Source of the DNA: Prevotella multiformis DSM 16608
GTDB taxonomy: Bacteria; Bacteroidota; Bacteroidia; Bacteroidales; Bacteroidaceae
Assembly: GCF_000191065.1 (NCBI RefSeq)
Contig: NZ_GL872282.1
Location: forward strand, 845,725 to 909,724
DNA: 64,000 bases
Direction of reading: 5' to 3'
Made by a program: the position numbers and the translations under genes. Below are positions 27,357 to 35,922 of this stretch, piece after piece. Position 1 is the stretch's first letter; each line of letters starts with the position of its first letter. The notes under the pieces were generated by a model. That model did no database searches. It was not told the DNA's origin and was given only the letters and a program-made list of their open reading frames with translations.

Positions 27357-28216
27357 TGAGCGATTTTGTGCGGCAACAAGATACCATTTGTGACTTTTCA
27401 ACATCGGATAGTTGGGTCGTGCTTTCACCGATTGAGCAAAGCATTAAAAAGAAGATAGAAGCAATAGGCACACCATTGAAAGATTGGGATATCCAAATCA
27501 ACTATGGCATAAAGACAGGCTGTAACGAGGCTTTTATAATATCGACAGAGAAAAGGAAAGAAATCCTTGATAACTGTCAAACTGAGGACGAACGCAAAAG
27601 AACGGCTGAACTTATTCGACCTATTCTGCGAGGCAGGGATATAAAGAGATATGGATATGTTGACAATGAATTATTCCTAATCAATACTCACAATGGCATA
27701 AAGGGCAAACTCCTACGTATTAATATCAATGACTATCCTGCTGTAAAGGCACATTTAGACCAATATTGGGATAAAATATCTGTTCGTTCGGATAAAGGAG
27801 ATACACCATATAATCTCCGTAACTGCGCTTATTTGGACTTATTTTTTCAGCCACATATATGCTGGAAAGCTGTAGGGCGTAATCTTTCATTTGCAAAAGT
27901 TGATAGCGGAATATTTTTAACAGCCCCAGCAAGTTTCATCTCGGCAGGAGAATACAATGATTATTTGTTGGCATTACTATGTTCAGATGTTAGTAAATAT
28001 TTTATTTTTAAGAACAGTGATACAACAGGCGCTGGCGATATTATGCTTAATATCCAATCGCTCATTAAATTTCCAATACCTATAGATTTTGACATGAAAT
28101 ATATATCTAAAATCCTCAACATGCCTAATAAAGAGGAAATGGTAAATTTGTATGTTAAACAGTTGTATGGATTTAGTTATGACGAATGGGAATATATAAC
28201 AACATATCGGATTTGA
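27356..28216 (+). CDS. Silent target-recognition cassette for the Eco57I-like methyltransferase
   Basis: The 286-residue reading frame has no methyltransferase or nuclease domain. It aligns with the C-terminal third of the facing gene at 28240-31626: SDFVRQQ, DSWVVLSPIEQSIKKKIEA, TGCNEAFII and ELIRPILRGRDIKRYGY are shared. After that the two diverge completely. No promoter is seen; translation could at most be coupled to the recombinase. The reading is a donor cassette: inversion across the 22-bp repeats would join it in frame to the methyltransferase body and place its own stop (TGA at 28214) at the new 3' end. Calling it a stand-alone protein would be misleading. Confidence 0.85.
   Translation: MSDFVRQQDTICDFSTSDSWVVLSPIEQSIKKKIEAIGTPLKDWDIQINYGIKTGCNEAFIISTEKRKEILDNCQTEDERKRTAELIRPILRGRDIKRYGYVDNELFLINTHNGIKGKLLRININDYPAVKAHLDQYWDKISVRSDKGDTPYNLRNCAYLDLFFQPHICWKAVGRNLSFAKVDSGIFLTAPASFISAGEYNDYLLALLCSDVSKYFIFKNSDTTGAGDIMLNIQSLIKFPIPIDFDMKYISKILNMPNKEEMVNLYVKQLYGFSYDEWEYITTYRI
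27357..27378 (+). repeat. Inverted repeat IR1, copy at the silent cassette
   Basis: Twenty-two bp beginning TGAGCGATTTTG and ending GCGGCAACA, identical to the reverse complement of 29162-29183. Sequence similarity drops immediately on both sides, as expected of a recombination site. Confidence 0.85.
27598..27642 (+). repeat. Inverted repeat IR2, copy in the silent cassette
   Basis: Forty-five bp (AAGAACGGCTGAAC at the start, GGCAGGGATAT at the end), identical to the reverse complement of 28898-28942, with 11 more matching bases after one mismatch. It encodes RTAELIRPILRGRD in both cassettes. The flanking coding sequence on the 5' side is only moderately similar, so this perfect block suggests recent exchange or selection as a recombination site. 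Confidence 0.85.
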
Positions 28217-28227
28217 TAACACGCTAC

Positions 28228-28257
28228 GAACAGGGAGAATTAGAAAGCTCCCTGTTC
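28228..28257. terminator. Shared bidirectional terminator between the two cassettes
   Basis: GAACAGGGAG (28228-28237) and CTCCCTGTTC (28248-28257) form a perfect 10-bp stem with a 10-nt loop at the centre of the invertible segment. One arm also encodes the last residues of the active methyltransferase (EQGAF, stop at 28240). A TATAAAATT follows on the plus side. It would serve either cassette orientation. Confidence 0.7.
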
Positions 28258-31200
28258 TATAAAATTAAGCTCGTCTGCATTCAAATTATACCATGAACAA
28301 ACTGCACGATTAATTTTTTCTTCTAATTCAGAATTGCATTTATTTATATTGTATTCCACAGCTTTAATGATATAATCTATTTCATTCTGTGGTAATTTGG
28401 GAATTGGGAAGTTCTTAACATATTGTGCAAGCATTCTAAACTGTCTTTCTTGTAACTGTGAAACATATAGTTTTGTAAGGAAGCGTCCCATCTTGGAATT
28501 AATAACACCAAGAATAAAGCGCACATCTTCCGTATTACTACTAATGATGTATGCAGTATTTAATACTATTTTGTTGCTATTATCATAGGAAAAACATGGG
28601 AATAGATAGCCTTCTTTTTCATTATCTGTTTGTATTTCCATATATACAATCTTTGGCTTAGAAAAATCCTCCCAATAACTGATACTATCCTGTGTCTCAA
28701 ACCATTTATTATGGGTTTTCTTACGGGCTTTCACTTTCTCACCATTTACAATATGCGTTTTACCTGTTTGCTCCAACCTTTCAATACCGAAAGAAAGTAA
28801 GTATTGTTTAACTGCTGGGTACTCATCAATACTGTAATGGCGTGAGGGGAAAGTGGCAATAAGCCATAGTTCAGCCCACTCATACCCATATCTCTTAATA
28901 TCCCTGCCTCGCAGAATAGGTCGAATAAGTTCAGCCGTTCTTGTCCGCTCGTCATCAGTTTGGCAATTTGCCAATATCTCATCACGCTTTTCGGTATTGA
29001 TAATAAAGGCCTCATTGCAACCTGTCAGCACACCACGATAGATGTTTATATTCCAATCTCTCAATGGCGTACCAACAGCTTCTATTTTCTTTTTGATGCT
29101 TTGTTCAATAGGTGAAAGAACCACCCAACTGTCAGACGAGCCAAAGTCGCAAACGGAGTTCTGTTGCCGCACAAAATCGCTCAAATTCTTTACACTATCT
29201 TTATTCTGCTTATTGGTAATGGCGCAGGTTGTTTTATGCTGGTTATTAGACCTTGAGATAAGTAAGATATTTGTGTCAACAGTAGCACTCTCAAAGATCT
29301 TCACTCCAGCAAAGTCTATAAGCAGTAATGGGTTTGTCTTATTTGCAAAGAAGTCTCTTGTCTTCTCTCCATATCCTGCACGCATCCATTTGTTGGACGT
29401 AATATAGCATAAGTGCCCATCTTTCTTCAATAGCTGCCATCCACGTTCATAGAACAGACAATAGATATCACCTGTACGTGCAAAGGTGAAATATCCACAC
29501 CCTTCATACAGTTTCGCTAATTCTCCACCATTATTTTGAAGTTGTATGTATGGCGGATTGCCAATGACGATATCAAAACCATCAGCTACTCCGAACATCC
29601 ATTCTGGGTCAAAGAATGAGCTTGTATCATTCTGGTCGTATGGATTCCATTCTGCAAGTTGTTTGGCATCATCAGATGCAAAGTTATTCTCATCAGATAA
29701 AAGTTCTATTAGTTCTTCGCGTAAGGCTAAATCCTTCTCTCTTAAGCGGTGTTTTGTAGAAGTCGACTTAGCAGAAAAATGTAGATGACGTATCTGATGT
29801 AATTCTTTCTTTATTGACTCTATCTCCTCACTTTTAAAGAGGTTTAACTGACGATCTTCCTTCTTCTTTGCAATAAGTGAGTTTGCTGAAACAAAATTAG
29901 TTTCAAGGTTAGGCAATGTTGGGATGCCGAAGTTTGGTTTAGAGGCATCTTTCTCACAATTACATATTAAGGAAATGAAGAAGCGCAGTTTTGTTATCTG
30001 TGCTGCAATACTCTGTATATCACAGCCGTATAGGCAGTTCTCTATAACAGACAGTTTGAGTTCATAAATATCTTCATTAGGTGATATTCGTTCAAGGATG
30101 TCAATTATTCTGTTTAACAGTCCCATAGGAAAAGCACCAGAGCCACAAGCAGGGTCAAGTATCTTGACAGCCTTTAGTTTGTCAGCAATCTTTAGATATT
30201 CATTACTCTTTGCTTTGTCAAAAGTGAAATCATAAGAAAAAAGTGAACGAACAAAGTCATTGTTTCCCAAATAGGCAATGAGACTTTCATCAACCATATA
30301 ATTGACAATCTCACGTGGTGTATAGAATGAGCCACTTTGGTTGCGTGCCGTCTCTTTTGTTTCTGGGTTATAGGCACCCAACAAGTTTTCGAAGACTTTA
30401 CCTAAGAGTTCAGGGTCAAGTGCTACCTGCTGTTCCTCAGGTGAGTTCTCCTCAATAGTAAAGTTATATCGGCTCAGAATGGAGAGCAATCCTTTCTCTG
30501 GTTCAAAGAAAAGAATGTTCGGAACTACAGCACGATGCTTGTATCGACCATCCGCAAAACGAGCATCATTACGACTGAACCCATCAAAATTATAGCATTG
30601 TTCAACACCATCAATATAGCGTGTCTTATCTAAACACTCAAAGAGGCCTCCATTCAAGAACGGAACTTCAGAGAAGAGGTTGACAATTTCCTGTTCGCTG
30701 ATAGAGAACATTTCAGCGTATCTATATAGTGTCTTGACATCTCGTTTAGTTGAAGTGGCAAATTTACGTGTATTGCCATTCTCGTCCTCAATGGCACAAT
30801 TCAAGGTAGCAAAGAAAAGATTCTGGAGAATAGCATTATAATAGTTACCGACAGTCGTGCTATATGGGTCGAACTCTTTCAGTATTGTTGAAAGATATTC
30901 AATATCAAAGATTCGGTTTGGCACCAATTCTTTCTGTTTGATAAACCATACGAACATAATACGGGTTATCATACGTATAACCTTCTTTTCTACATCGTCC
31001 CTATCATCATCTTCCGTAGTTATATTATTAGGGAAGGTTACCTGAGTAGAGTCGTCTATAGCCCACTGATACCACTCAAACAAGTCTTTGTAGAATTGTT
31101 TGGTGAGTGTCTCAACAGAAAAGGCCTCGGTGATGTCAGTTAAAGCTTGTTTACTTTCTTTCAACTTTCCAAACTGCTTTATAGCTGTGTGGCATCCACG

Positions 31201-31626
31201 TCCTTCTCCAAGCAAATAGGTATAACGTTTTGTATCAGTAGATATTTTTTCATATTCTCCCTGTTTGTTGAAGCCCCAAGTCTCGCTTACATAGGAGAAA
31301 CGTAGTATGCTTTCATTCTTGCGATAGCAGAACATAAAAGCACCTGCATGATTGGTGCGCCAGTCCGTGGTGAGCATATCACGAATGCCACGCCGATTAC
31401 GCTCTATATCTACATTGTCTGAGAGTTCTACTTCGTAAATGGCAATAGTCAAGCCATCTGACAATTTTATATAACCCAAGTTTAATGCTTCTTTAGCCAA
31501 ATGACTGCTTACATGAACCTTTCCTGGACTATTATGAAAAGTAACCTTGTTCAGGAATATGTCATGAAGCAGTTGCTGCCATGATTCACGGTTATATTTT
31601 GATTCAATAATCTCTTTGTAATTCAT
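28240..31626 (-). CDS. Eco57I-like restriction-modification methyltransferase, active specificity allele
   Basis: This 1128-residue protein combines an N-terminal region of uncertain fold (SDGLTIAIYEVELSD and RGIRDML could be nuclease-like), a helical linker and an N6-adenine methyltransferase core. Motif I (LDPACGSGAFPMG) is at about 490-500 and motif IV (GNPPYIQLQ) at about 689. The C-terminal target-recognition part begins near residue 815. The methyltransferase class is that of Eco57I-type and PglX-like enzymes. It follows the helicase gene by 15 bp, so the two are one transcript. Its last about 310 codons form one arm of the invertible segment, so target specificity is predicted to vary. 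Methylation and cleavage have not been shown; the N-terminal nuclease reading is weak. Confidence 0.85.
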   Translation of the reverse strand: MNYKEIIESKYNRESWQQLLHDIFLNKVTFHNSPGKVHVSSHLAKEALNLGYIKLSDGLTIAIYEVELSDNVDIERNRRGIRDMLTTDWRTNHAGAFMFCYRKNESILRFSYVSETWGFNKQGEYEKISTDTKRYTYLLGEGRGCHTAIKQFGKLKESKQALTDITEAFSVETLTKQFYKDLFEWYQWAIDDSTQVTFPNNITTEDDDRDDVEKKVIRMITRIMFVWFIKQKELVPNRIFDIEYLSTILKEFDPYSTTVGNYYNAILQNLFFATLNCAIEDENGNTRKFATSTKRDVKTLYRYAEMFSISEQEIVNLFSEVPFLNGGLFECLDKTRYIDGVEQCYNFDGFSRNDARFADGRYKHRAVVPNILFFEPEKGLLSILSRYNFTIEENSPEEQQVALDPELLGKVFENLLGAYNPETKETARNQSGSFYTPREIVNYMVDESLIAYLGNNDFVRSLFSYDFTFDKAKSNEYLKIADKLKAVKILDPACGSGAFPMGLLNRIIDILERISPNEDIYELKLSVIENCLYGCDIQSIAAQITKLRFFISLICNCEKDASKPNFGIPTLPNLETNFVSANSLIAKKKEDRQLNLFKSEEIESIKKELHQIRHLHFSAKSTSTKHRLREKDLALREELIELLSDENNFASDDAKQLAEWNPYDQNDTSSFFDPEWMFGVADGFDIVIGNPPYIQLQNNGGELAKLYEGCGYFTFARTGDIYCLFYERGWQLLKKDGHLCYITSNKWMRAGYGEKTRDFFANKTNPLLLIDFAGVKIFESATVDTNILLISRSNNQHKTTCAITNKQNKDSVKNLSDFVRQQNSVCDFGSSDSWVVLSPIEQSIKKKIEAVGTPLRDWNINIYRGVLTGCNEAFIINTEKRDEILANCQTDDERTRTAELIRPILRGRDIKRYGYEWAELWLIATFPSRHYSIDEYPAVKQYLLSFGIERLEQTGKTHIVNGEKVKARKKTHNKWFETQDSISYWEDFSKPKIVYMEIQTDNEKEGYLFPCFSYDNSNKIVLNTAYIISSNTEDVRFILGVINSKMGRFLTKLYVSQLQERQFRMLAQYVKNFPIPKLPQNEIDYIIKAVEYNINKCNSELEEKINRAVCSWYNLNADELNFIEQGAF
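28898..28942 (-). repeat. Inverted repeat IR2, copy in the active gene
   Basis: Reverse complement of 27598-27642 over 45 bp without mismatch. It encodes residues about 895-909 of the methyltransferase. Confidence 0.85.
29162..29183 (-). repeat. Inverted repeat IR1, copy in the active gene
   Basis: Reverse complement of 27357-27378 over 22 bp. It encodes LSDFVRQQ at about residues 815-822, right at the start of the specificity part. Confidence 0.85.
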
Positions 31627-31641
31627 TGTTCGATATTTGAT

Positions 31642-34600
31642 TTATTGGAAACTTTCGGAAAGTATAATTTCTGCGTCTGTTTCTTGTTGATTCAACATTG
31701 TTTCTTCTGCAATATAATAAGGGGCATACTTTTGCGCCATTGTGATGATTTCGCTGAAAGCCTCATCATGTGTCATTCGAGCTTTACCGCCAGTACGTCG
31801 AAGGTTTTTCTGGATACGTTGTAAACGCTTGGCAATATAGGTGATAACACCACGCTCCACCAATGTTTTTAGATGTGCAACTTTGATGTAAAGGTCATTG
31901 TCTCCAATCTCATTCATAAAATTGTTCAACAGATTGATAGCCGTACTAACCTGCGCACCCAAATTATAGAGATCTTTCTGCGAGGTTTCTTGTATACGGA
32001 TTTCCTCGTCTTGAATAGTACGGAACTTTGTCAAGACTTTCTCCACATGCTTGTGATGGTTGCTTATACGAGTAACAGGTTTCTCATCCTTAGTTGCTTT
32101 GAAGTAATTAAGTGCATCAAGAACGGAAATTTCTTGAGCATTTTCCGACACAAGGAAGAACACTTTTCGGAAGTTTGTCTTTAAGAATACCAGTGTGTCT
32201 TCAGATAGCGTAACACCATTAATAGTTTTAGACTCTCGCCCTGTTCGACTGCGTAAGGAAATCTTAGCAATACGGTTGTATTCCTGTCGGTTCGTCTTAA
32301 AGAGAGTACGAAGCTCCTCATAGAAAGGTAGTTCCTTGTTAATATCTTTCTTTTGCTCGTTCACTCCTTCTTCAAACAATTTACTTAGGTTACGGTCTAT
32401 AATTTCTTCTTGAGAATAAATTTGATTATCCTCACCAAATGTACTATGAAATGATTGGATTTTGCTTAATGCAATCTGGTTCAGATTAATTTGTTTATTA
32501 CCTTCCCTTGAAGGGTAGAAAACATAGTTATAGATATGCTTTGAGGCAGAACCAATACGATTAACACGACCAATACGCTGCATCAGCCTTGTCGAATTCC
32601 ACGGCGTATCATAATTCACAATCACATTAGAACGATGTAAGTTGACACCTTCTGCCAGTACGTCTGTCGTCAGGATGATATTATACTCGTTGAGTTTCTG
32701 CTTGTAGTTAGCATCAAAGTTCTCACGTATTGTCTTAAATTGTTTATTGCGATTCTGTGCAGAGATTACCAATACGTCCTTACGATTGATTCTACGTTTT
32801 AGATAGTCAACAGTATCAACTGACTCAGAGAACACAACTAACTTTTTCTCTGGGTTTCGATCACTTCTGAAAAGTTCATGTTTTAGTAACTCATTAAACT
32901 TGGCAAACTTAGAATCATCTTCATCAGAAATATCTTTCCAATCAGCTAACATTTGTTCAAGGATAGCTTGATCATTATGTAGCATATCTATAAACTCTGG
33001 ACGGAAATCAGCAGCATGAAAGATTGCGTTCTTAGGATTGTTAGAAGCTTTAGCGTTAAGTTTCTCTTCGATTTCTTCTTCGGATAATCCAGACTCCAAT
33101 AGCAGATTGATGTCAAGGTCTGGTGCAATATAGACCTTGTCATTATCAAACATGTCAATCATATTCTGATTGGCTTGATGGAAATTCTCTATAGAAACTT
33201 GAAATGCATAGAAACTACTTTCCAAACGCTTTACAAGTCCATTCTTTCGAATTCCTGCAAGGCTACGGCTTATCAACTCTGCATTGTCATAAAGACCATT
33301 TGCGACTTCTGGTTTTAAGTATGCAATAGCTTGATAACGTGCATAGGTAAGCTGCTTATCAAGAATCTGTATAGCCTGTTCAAAGAGATTGGCTAAATGC
33401 TCATTTAGCTCATACTGGTTCTCAATTGGATGTTCAACTTTAGGAAATCCATTCACATCCTTGTTGTATCGGGGTATACTTTCTATATCTGTTCGGGTAC
33501 GACGCACAGTTAATGGTTTAATGATACGGTCTCTTACCTTCTCTGCTAATCGTTTAAAATCCTCAATACTTGTATTGTTATTTTTTCGTAGTCTCTTGAA
33601 TTCTTTTATCAATGGAGAAAAGAATGCAGTAAGGTTGCTAACTCCATCAATGGTACAATGACGAGGGTCTTGGAAAAGTAATATCTCCGTATAGATATCA
33701 GCTGGAGAATTGTTCATAGGAGTTGCGGAAATAAGCATGACCTTCTTTTTGTAACCAGGAATATTACCTGCTTCTAAGCGTGGCATCTTGCAAATTTCTT
33801 GAAGTTGCTCAAAAGCTGATGTGGTATGACTACGGAATTTATGAGCCTCATCTACAAGTATGAGATCATATTCTTCTGCATTCCAATAATTATAATCCTC
33901 TTCATCAAGAACCTTGCTTAAGCTACCGTTTGTAATGAACTTGGCGTATTTGTCTATACCAAAATCTTTGAAAGTAGACTTCCAGTTCTGTTCTACTGCT
34001 GGAGGGTATACTACAAGAATCTTGGTGTGCTCATAACCATTCTCTATAAGGAATTTCTTTGCAATCATAGTTGCAACAATGGTCTTACCCAAGCCAACCA
34101 CATCCGAGAGAAAGAATCCATCATAGCGAATAAGCTTTTGATAGCCTTCTATGACGGCATCCATCTGATAATCATATTTCGTATAGCCCTCTGGCATATC
34201 AAAGGGATCAGCACTGTCGGTCTCAAGTACACGGTCAGCATAATACTCCATTAGCATCTTAATGTAAAGATCATAAGGAGGAACATCGCCTTTAAGATAG
34301 GTCCTGTCAATGGCTGCTTTTATATCTTCAGAAGTTATTTCACAACCTTCAGCTTCGTTCCATAACTGCTCGAATTCATCTTTTGCAAATTTCACATCAT
34401 CATATCGGTCCAACTTTACATTGAACTCATATTGCTTGTCCTGTGTTATTCCTAATCCATTCCCTGATAAATTACTTGAGCCTGTAATGGCCATACTTTG
34501 AGAGTACTGATTAAAATTATCGGGATATAGCACATATATCTTTGCATGAATCTTTTTGGAAGGATGAGCGCGTAATTCAAGTTTTTTGTCAAGAAGGTCT

Positions 34601-34962
34601 TGTACCATTAGATACATTCCATCTTCTATATCCTTACGATAGTTGGAAGTTTCTATGTCAGTTCTTATCTTTCTGAGATACTCTTCTTTAACCTCTTCTT
34701 CTGCTCCAAAAAATAGTTTTCCTTGCTGTGCCGCTTTAGCGATATATTTGTCTACATCTATGCCTATCAGTACTCTCACCTTTCCAATATTATCAAGGAA
34801 AGGGCGTAAGGAGAAGTAGCCAGATGCACGAAGAAAGCCTACAACAGCATCAAGGTTTCTGATTTGAGGGTTATGCTGCAATACCCCCTCAAACTCTTTT
34901 ATTAATGTATTTCCATCCTTATTGGTAAAGATGTGGGAATTGGGCTGCTGAATTGTATTCAT
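31642..34962 (-). CDS. PLD-SF2 (SNF2-type) helicase of the restriction-modification-like locus
   Basis: The 1106-residue protein has a phospholipase-D-like half at the N-terminus (HAKIY at 139-143 with ITGSSNLSG, an HxK-type motif) and a full superfamily 2 helicase. Walker A is DVVGLGKT (287-294), motif II DEAH (371-374), motif III SATPMNN and motif VI QRIGRVNRIG. Such PLD-helicases accompany DNA methyltransferases in several defence loci. It may supply translocation and nuclease activity against DNA that lacks the methylation set by the adjacent gene. Co-transcribed with the methyltransferase (15 bp). Only one HxK motif is evident, so nuclease activity would need dimerisation, as in other single-motif PLD enzymes. 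Confidence 0.88.
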   Translation of the reverse strand: MNTIQQPNSHIFTNKDGNTLIKEFEGVLQHNPQIRNLDAVVGFLRASGYFSLRPFLDNIGKVRVLIGIDVDKYIAKAAQQGKLFFGAEEEVKEEYLRKIRTDIETSNYRKDIEDGMYLMVQDLLDKKLELRAHPSKKIHAKIYVLYPDNFNQYSQSMAITGSSNLSGNGLGITQDKQYEFNVKLDRYDDVKFAKDEFEQLWNEAEGCEITSEDIKAAIDRTYLKGDVPPYDLYIKMLMEYYADRVLETDSADPFDMPEGYTKYDYQMDAVIEGYQKLIRYDGFFLSDVVGLGKTIVATMIAKKFLIENGYEHTKILVVYPPAVEQNWKSTFKDFGIDKYAKFITNGSLSKVLDEEDYNYWNAEEYDLILVDEAHKFRSHTTSAFEQLQEICKMPRLEAGNIPGYKKKVMLISATPMNNSPADIYTEILLFQDPRHCTIDGVSNLTAFFSPLIKEFKRLRKNNNTSIEDFKRLAEKVRDRIIKPLTVRRTRTDIESIPRYNKDVNGFPKVEHPIENQYELNEHLANLFEQAIQILDKQLTYARYQAIAYLKPEVANGLYDNAELISRSLAGIRKNGLVKRLESSFYAFQVSIENFHQANQNMIDMFDNDKVYIAPDLDINLLLESGLSEEEIEEKLNAKASNNPKNAIFHAADFRPEFIDMLHNDQAILEQMLADWKDISDEDDSKFAKFNELLKHELFRSDRNPEKKLVVFSESVDTVDYLKRRINRKDVLVISAQNRNKQFKTIRENFDANYKQKLNEYNIILTTDVLAEGVNLHRSNVIVNYDTPWNSTRLMQRIGRVNRIGSASKHIYNYVFYPSREGNKQINLNQIALSKIQSFHSTFGEDNQIYSQEEIIDRNLSKLFEEGVNEQKKDINKELPFYEELRTLFKTNRQEYNRIAKISLRSRTGRESKTINGVTLSEDTLVFLKTNFRKVFFLVSENAQEISVLDALNYFKATKDEKPVTRISNHHKHVEKVLTKFRTIQDEEIRIQETSQKDLYNLGAQVSTAINLLNNFMNEIGDNDLYIKVAHLKTLVERGVITYIAKRLQRIQKNLRRTGGKARMTHDEAFSEIITMAQKYAPYYIAEETMLNQQETDAEIILSESFQ

Positions 34963-35053
34963 ATATTCTTATTCGTATATAGATTATTCATGTTTACTTC
35001 TATAGTTTTAGAAATTGCACTGAGAATATCTATATTGTTGTTTTCATAAACTC

Positions 35054-35257
35054 CTATTTCACTAATTCTTTGGGGGACACGCCGAGCAGGTCTGCTACCT
35101 TGAAGATGGTAGCAAGATTAGGCTGCTTGCGGTTACAAACGTAGGCGTTGGTGATGCTGAAACTCATACCCAACTCTTTGGCGAGCCATGTTTGGGTGAT
35201 ACCTCGCTTCTTCAAATGTTCCTTAATGAGGTTGCTATGTTCTTTCTTCTGTCCCAT
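35054..35257 (-). CDS. XRE-family transcriptional regulator
   Basis: A 67-residue helix-turn-helix protein (GITQTWLAKELGMSFS, then NRKQPNLATIFKVADLLGV). It lies 91 bp upstream of the helicase on the same strand. The size and place recall controller proteins of restriction-modification systems, which delay restriction until methylation is complete. Control of the helicase-methyltransferase pair is inferred. A -7 box (TATCTTTG, minus strand, 35287-35294) lies 29 bp upstream of the ATG. Confidence 0.85.
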   Translation of the reverse strand: MGQKKEHSNLIKEHLKKRGITQTWLAKELGMSFSITNAYVCNRKQPNLATIFKVADLLGVSPKELVK

Positions 35258-35286
35258 TAGATGATTGTATATCTCAATATTAGTTA

Positions 35287-35294
35287 CAAAGATA
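35287..35294 (-). promoter_or_regulatory. Candidate -7 box of the XRE gene
   Basis: The minus strand reads TATCTTTG, matching TAnnTTTG, 29 bp upstream of the start codon. Probably the promoter of the regulator and perhaps of the helicase-methyltransferase unit too. Confidence 0.55.
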
Positions 35295-35516
35295 TGAACT
35301 TATAATGAATAAAACGAAGAAAAATAGAGCTTTAATGCAATTCAAATGATTTTTTCTTGTGTGAAGACCCAAAAGTAATTTATTAAGTAGTTAATGATGA
35401 TTGGAAATGAATATGCCTTTGTCCGAAACCATCCACTTTTTGAGTATGTATTGAGCGTTTTTGATAGTTGTTGATTTCCTTACATTTTCCTATACTTCCC
35501 GCTATATCCCAGCCTC

Positions 35517-35547
35517 TTGGAATAACATCAAAAGCCCTCTACTTTTG
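35517..35547 (+). promoter_or_regulatory. Promoter of the replication gene cluster
   Basis: TTGG (35517-35520), 19 nt, TACTTTTG (35540-35547), 66 bp before the DUF3853 gene. The 356-bp gap 35258-35613 otherwise holds only the XRE promoter. Confidence 0.6.
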
Positions 35548-35613
35548 TACTGTCAGAGCTGACTGAATGCCCTATGCGCAAGGGCGAGTTATTCATTTCA
35601 AAACAATTGAATT

Positions 35614-35922
35614 ATGACGATAAATGAATTACGAGACAAGCCTGTTTGGCAGATGACTGGTGAAGAATTGCTTTTCCTTGCACAACACGGTAATATATCC
35701 ACGAGCAGGGAATTAACAAAGGCTTCTTCCTCCAAAGAAGAAAAACGATATGTGTATGGATTGGCTGGTATAGCATGTCTTTTCGGATGCAGCTTGCCCA
35801 CAGCCAACCGTATCAAACAGAGTGGCAAAATCAATCGTGCCATTACACAAATCGGTCGTAAGATTATTGTTGATGCAGACCTTGCACTCGAACTGGCAGG
35901 ACGAAAGACAGGAGGACGATGA
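35614..35922 (+). CDS. DUF3853 family protein, excisionase-like
   Basis: A 102-residue protein (TINELRDKPVWQMTGEELLF) with a C-terminal winged-helix look (CLFGCSLPTANRIKQSG, IIVDADLALELAG) typical of DUF3853. This family is common in Bacteroides integrative elements just upstream of the replication ATPase. It probably binds DNA as an excision or replication accessory factor. It overlaps the next gene by 4 bp (ATGA). Confidence 0.8.
   Translation: MTINELRDKPVWQMTGEELLFLAQHGNISTSRELTKASSSKEEKRYVYGLAGIACLFGCSLPTANRIKQSGKINRAITQIGRKIIVDADLALELAGRKTGGR

Larger units (their letters stand above)
27357..29183. other. Proposed invertible segment of the specificity locus
   Basis: This 1,827-bp stretch lies between the outermost inverted repeats (22 bp). 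It contains, head to head, the silent cassette 3' end and the active gene 3' end around a central palindromic terminator. Inner 45-bp perfect inverted repeats (27598-27642 and 28898-28942) split each cassette in two. The flanking serine recombinase gene makes enzyme-driven inversion likely. Four C-terminal variants are possible from the two repeat pairs. Confidence 0.8.
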
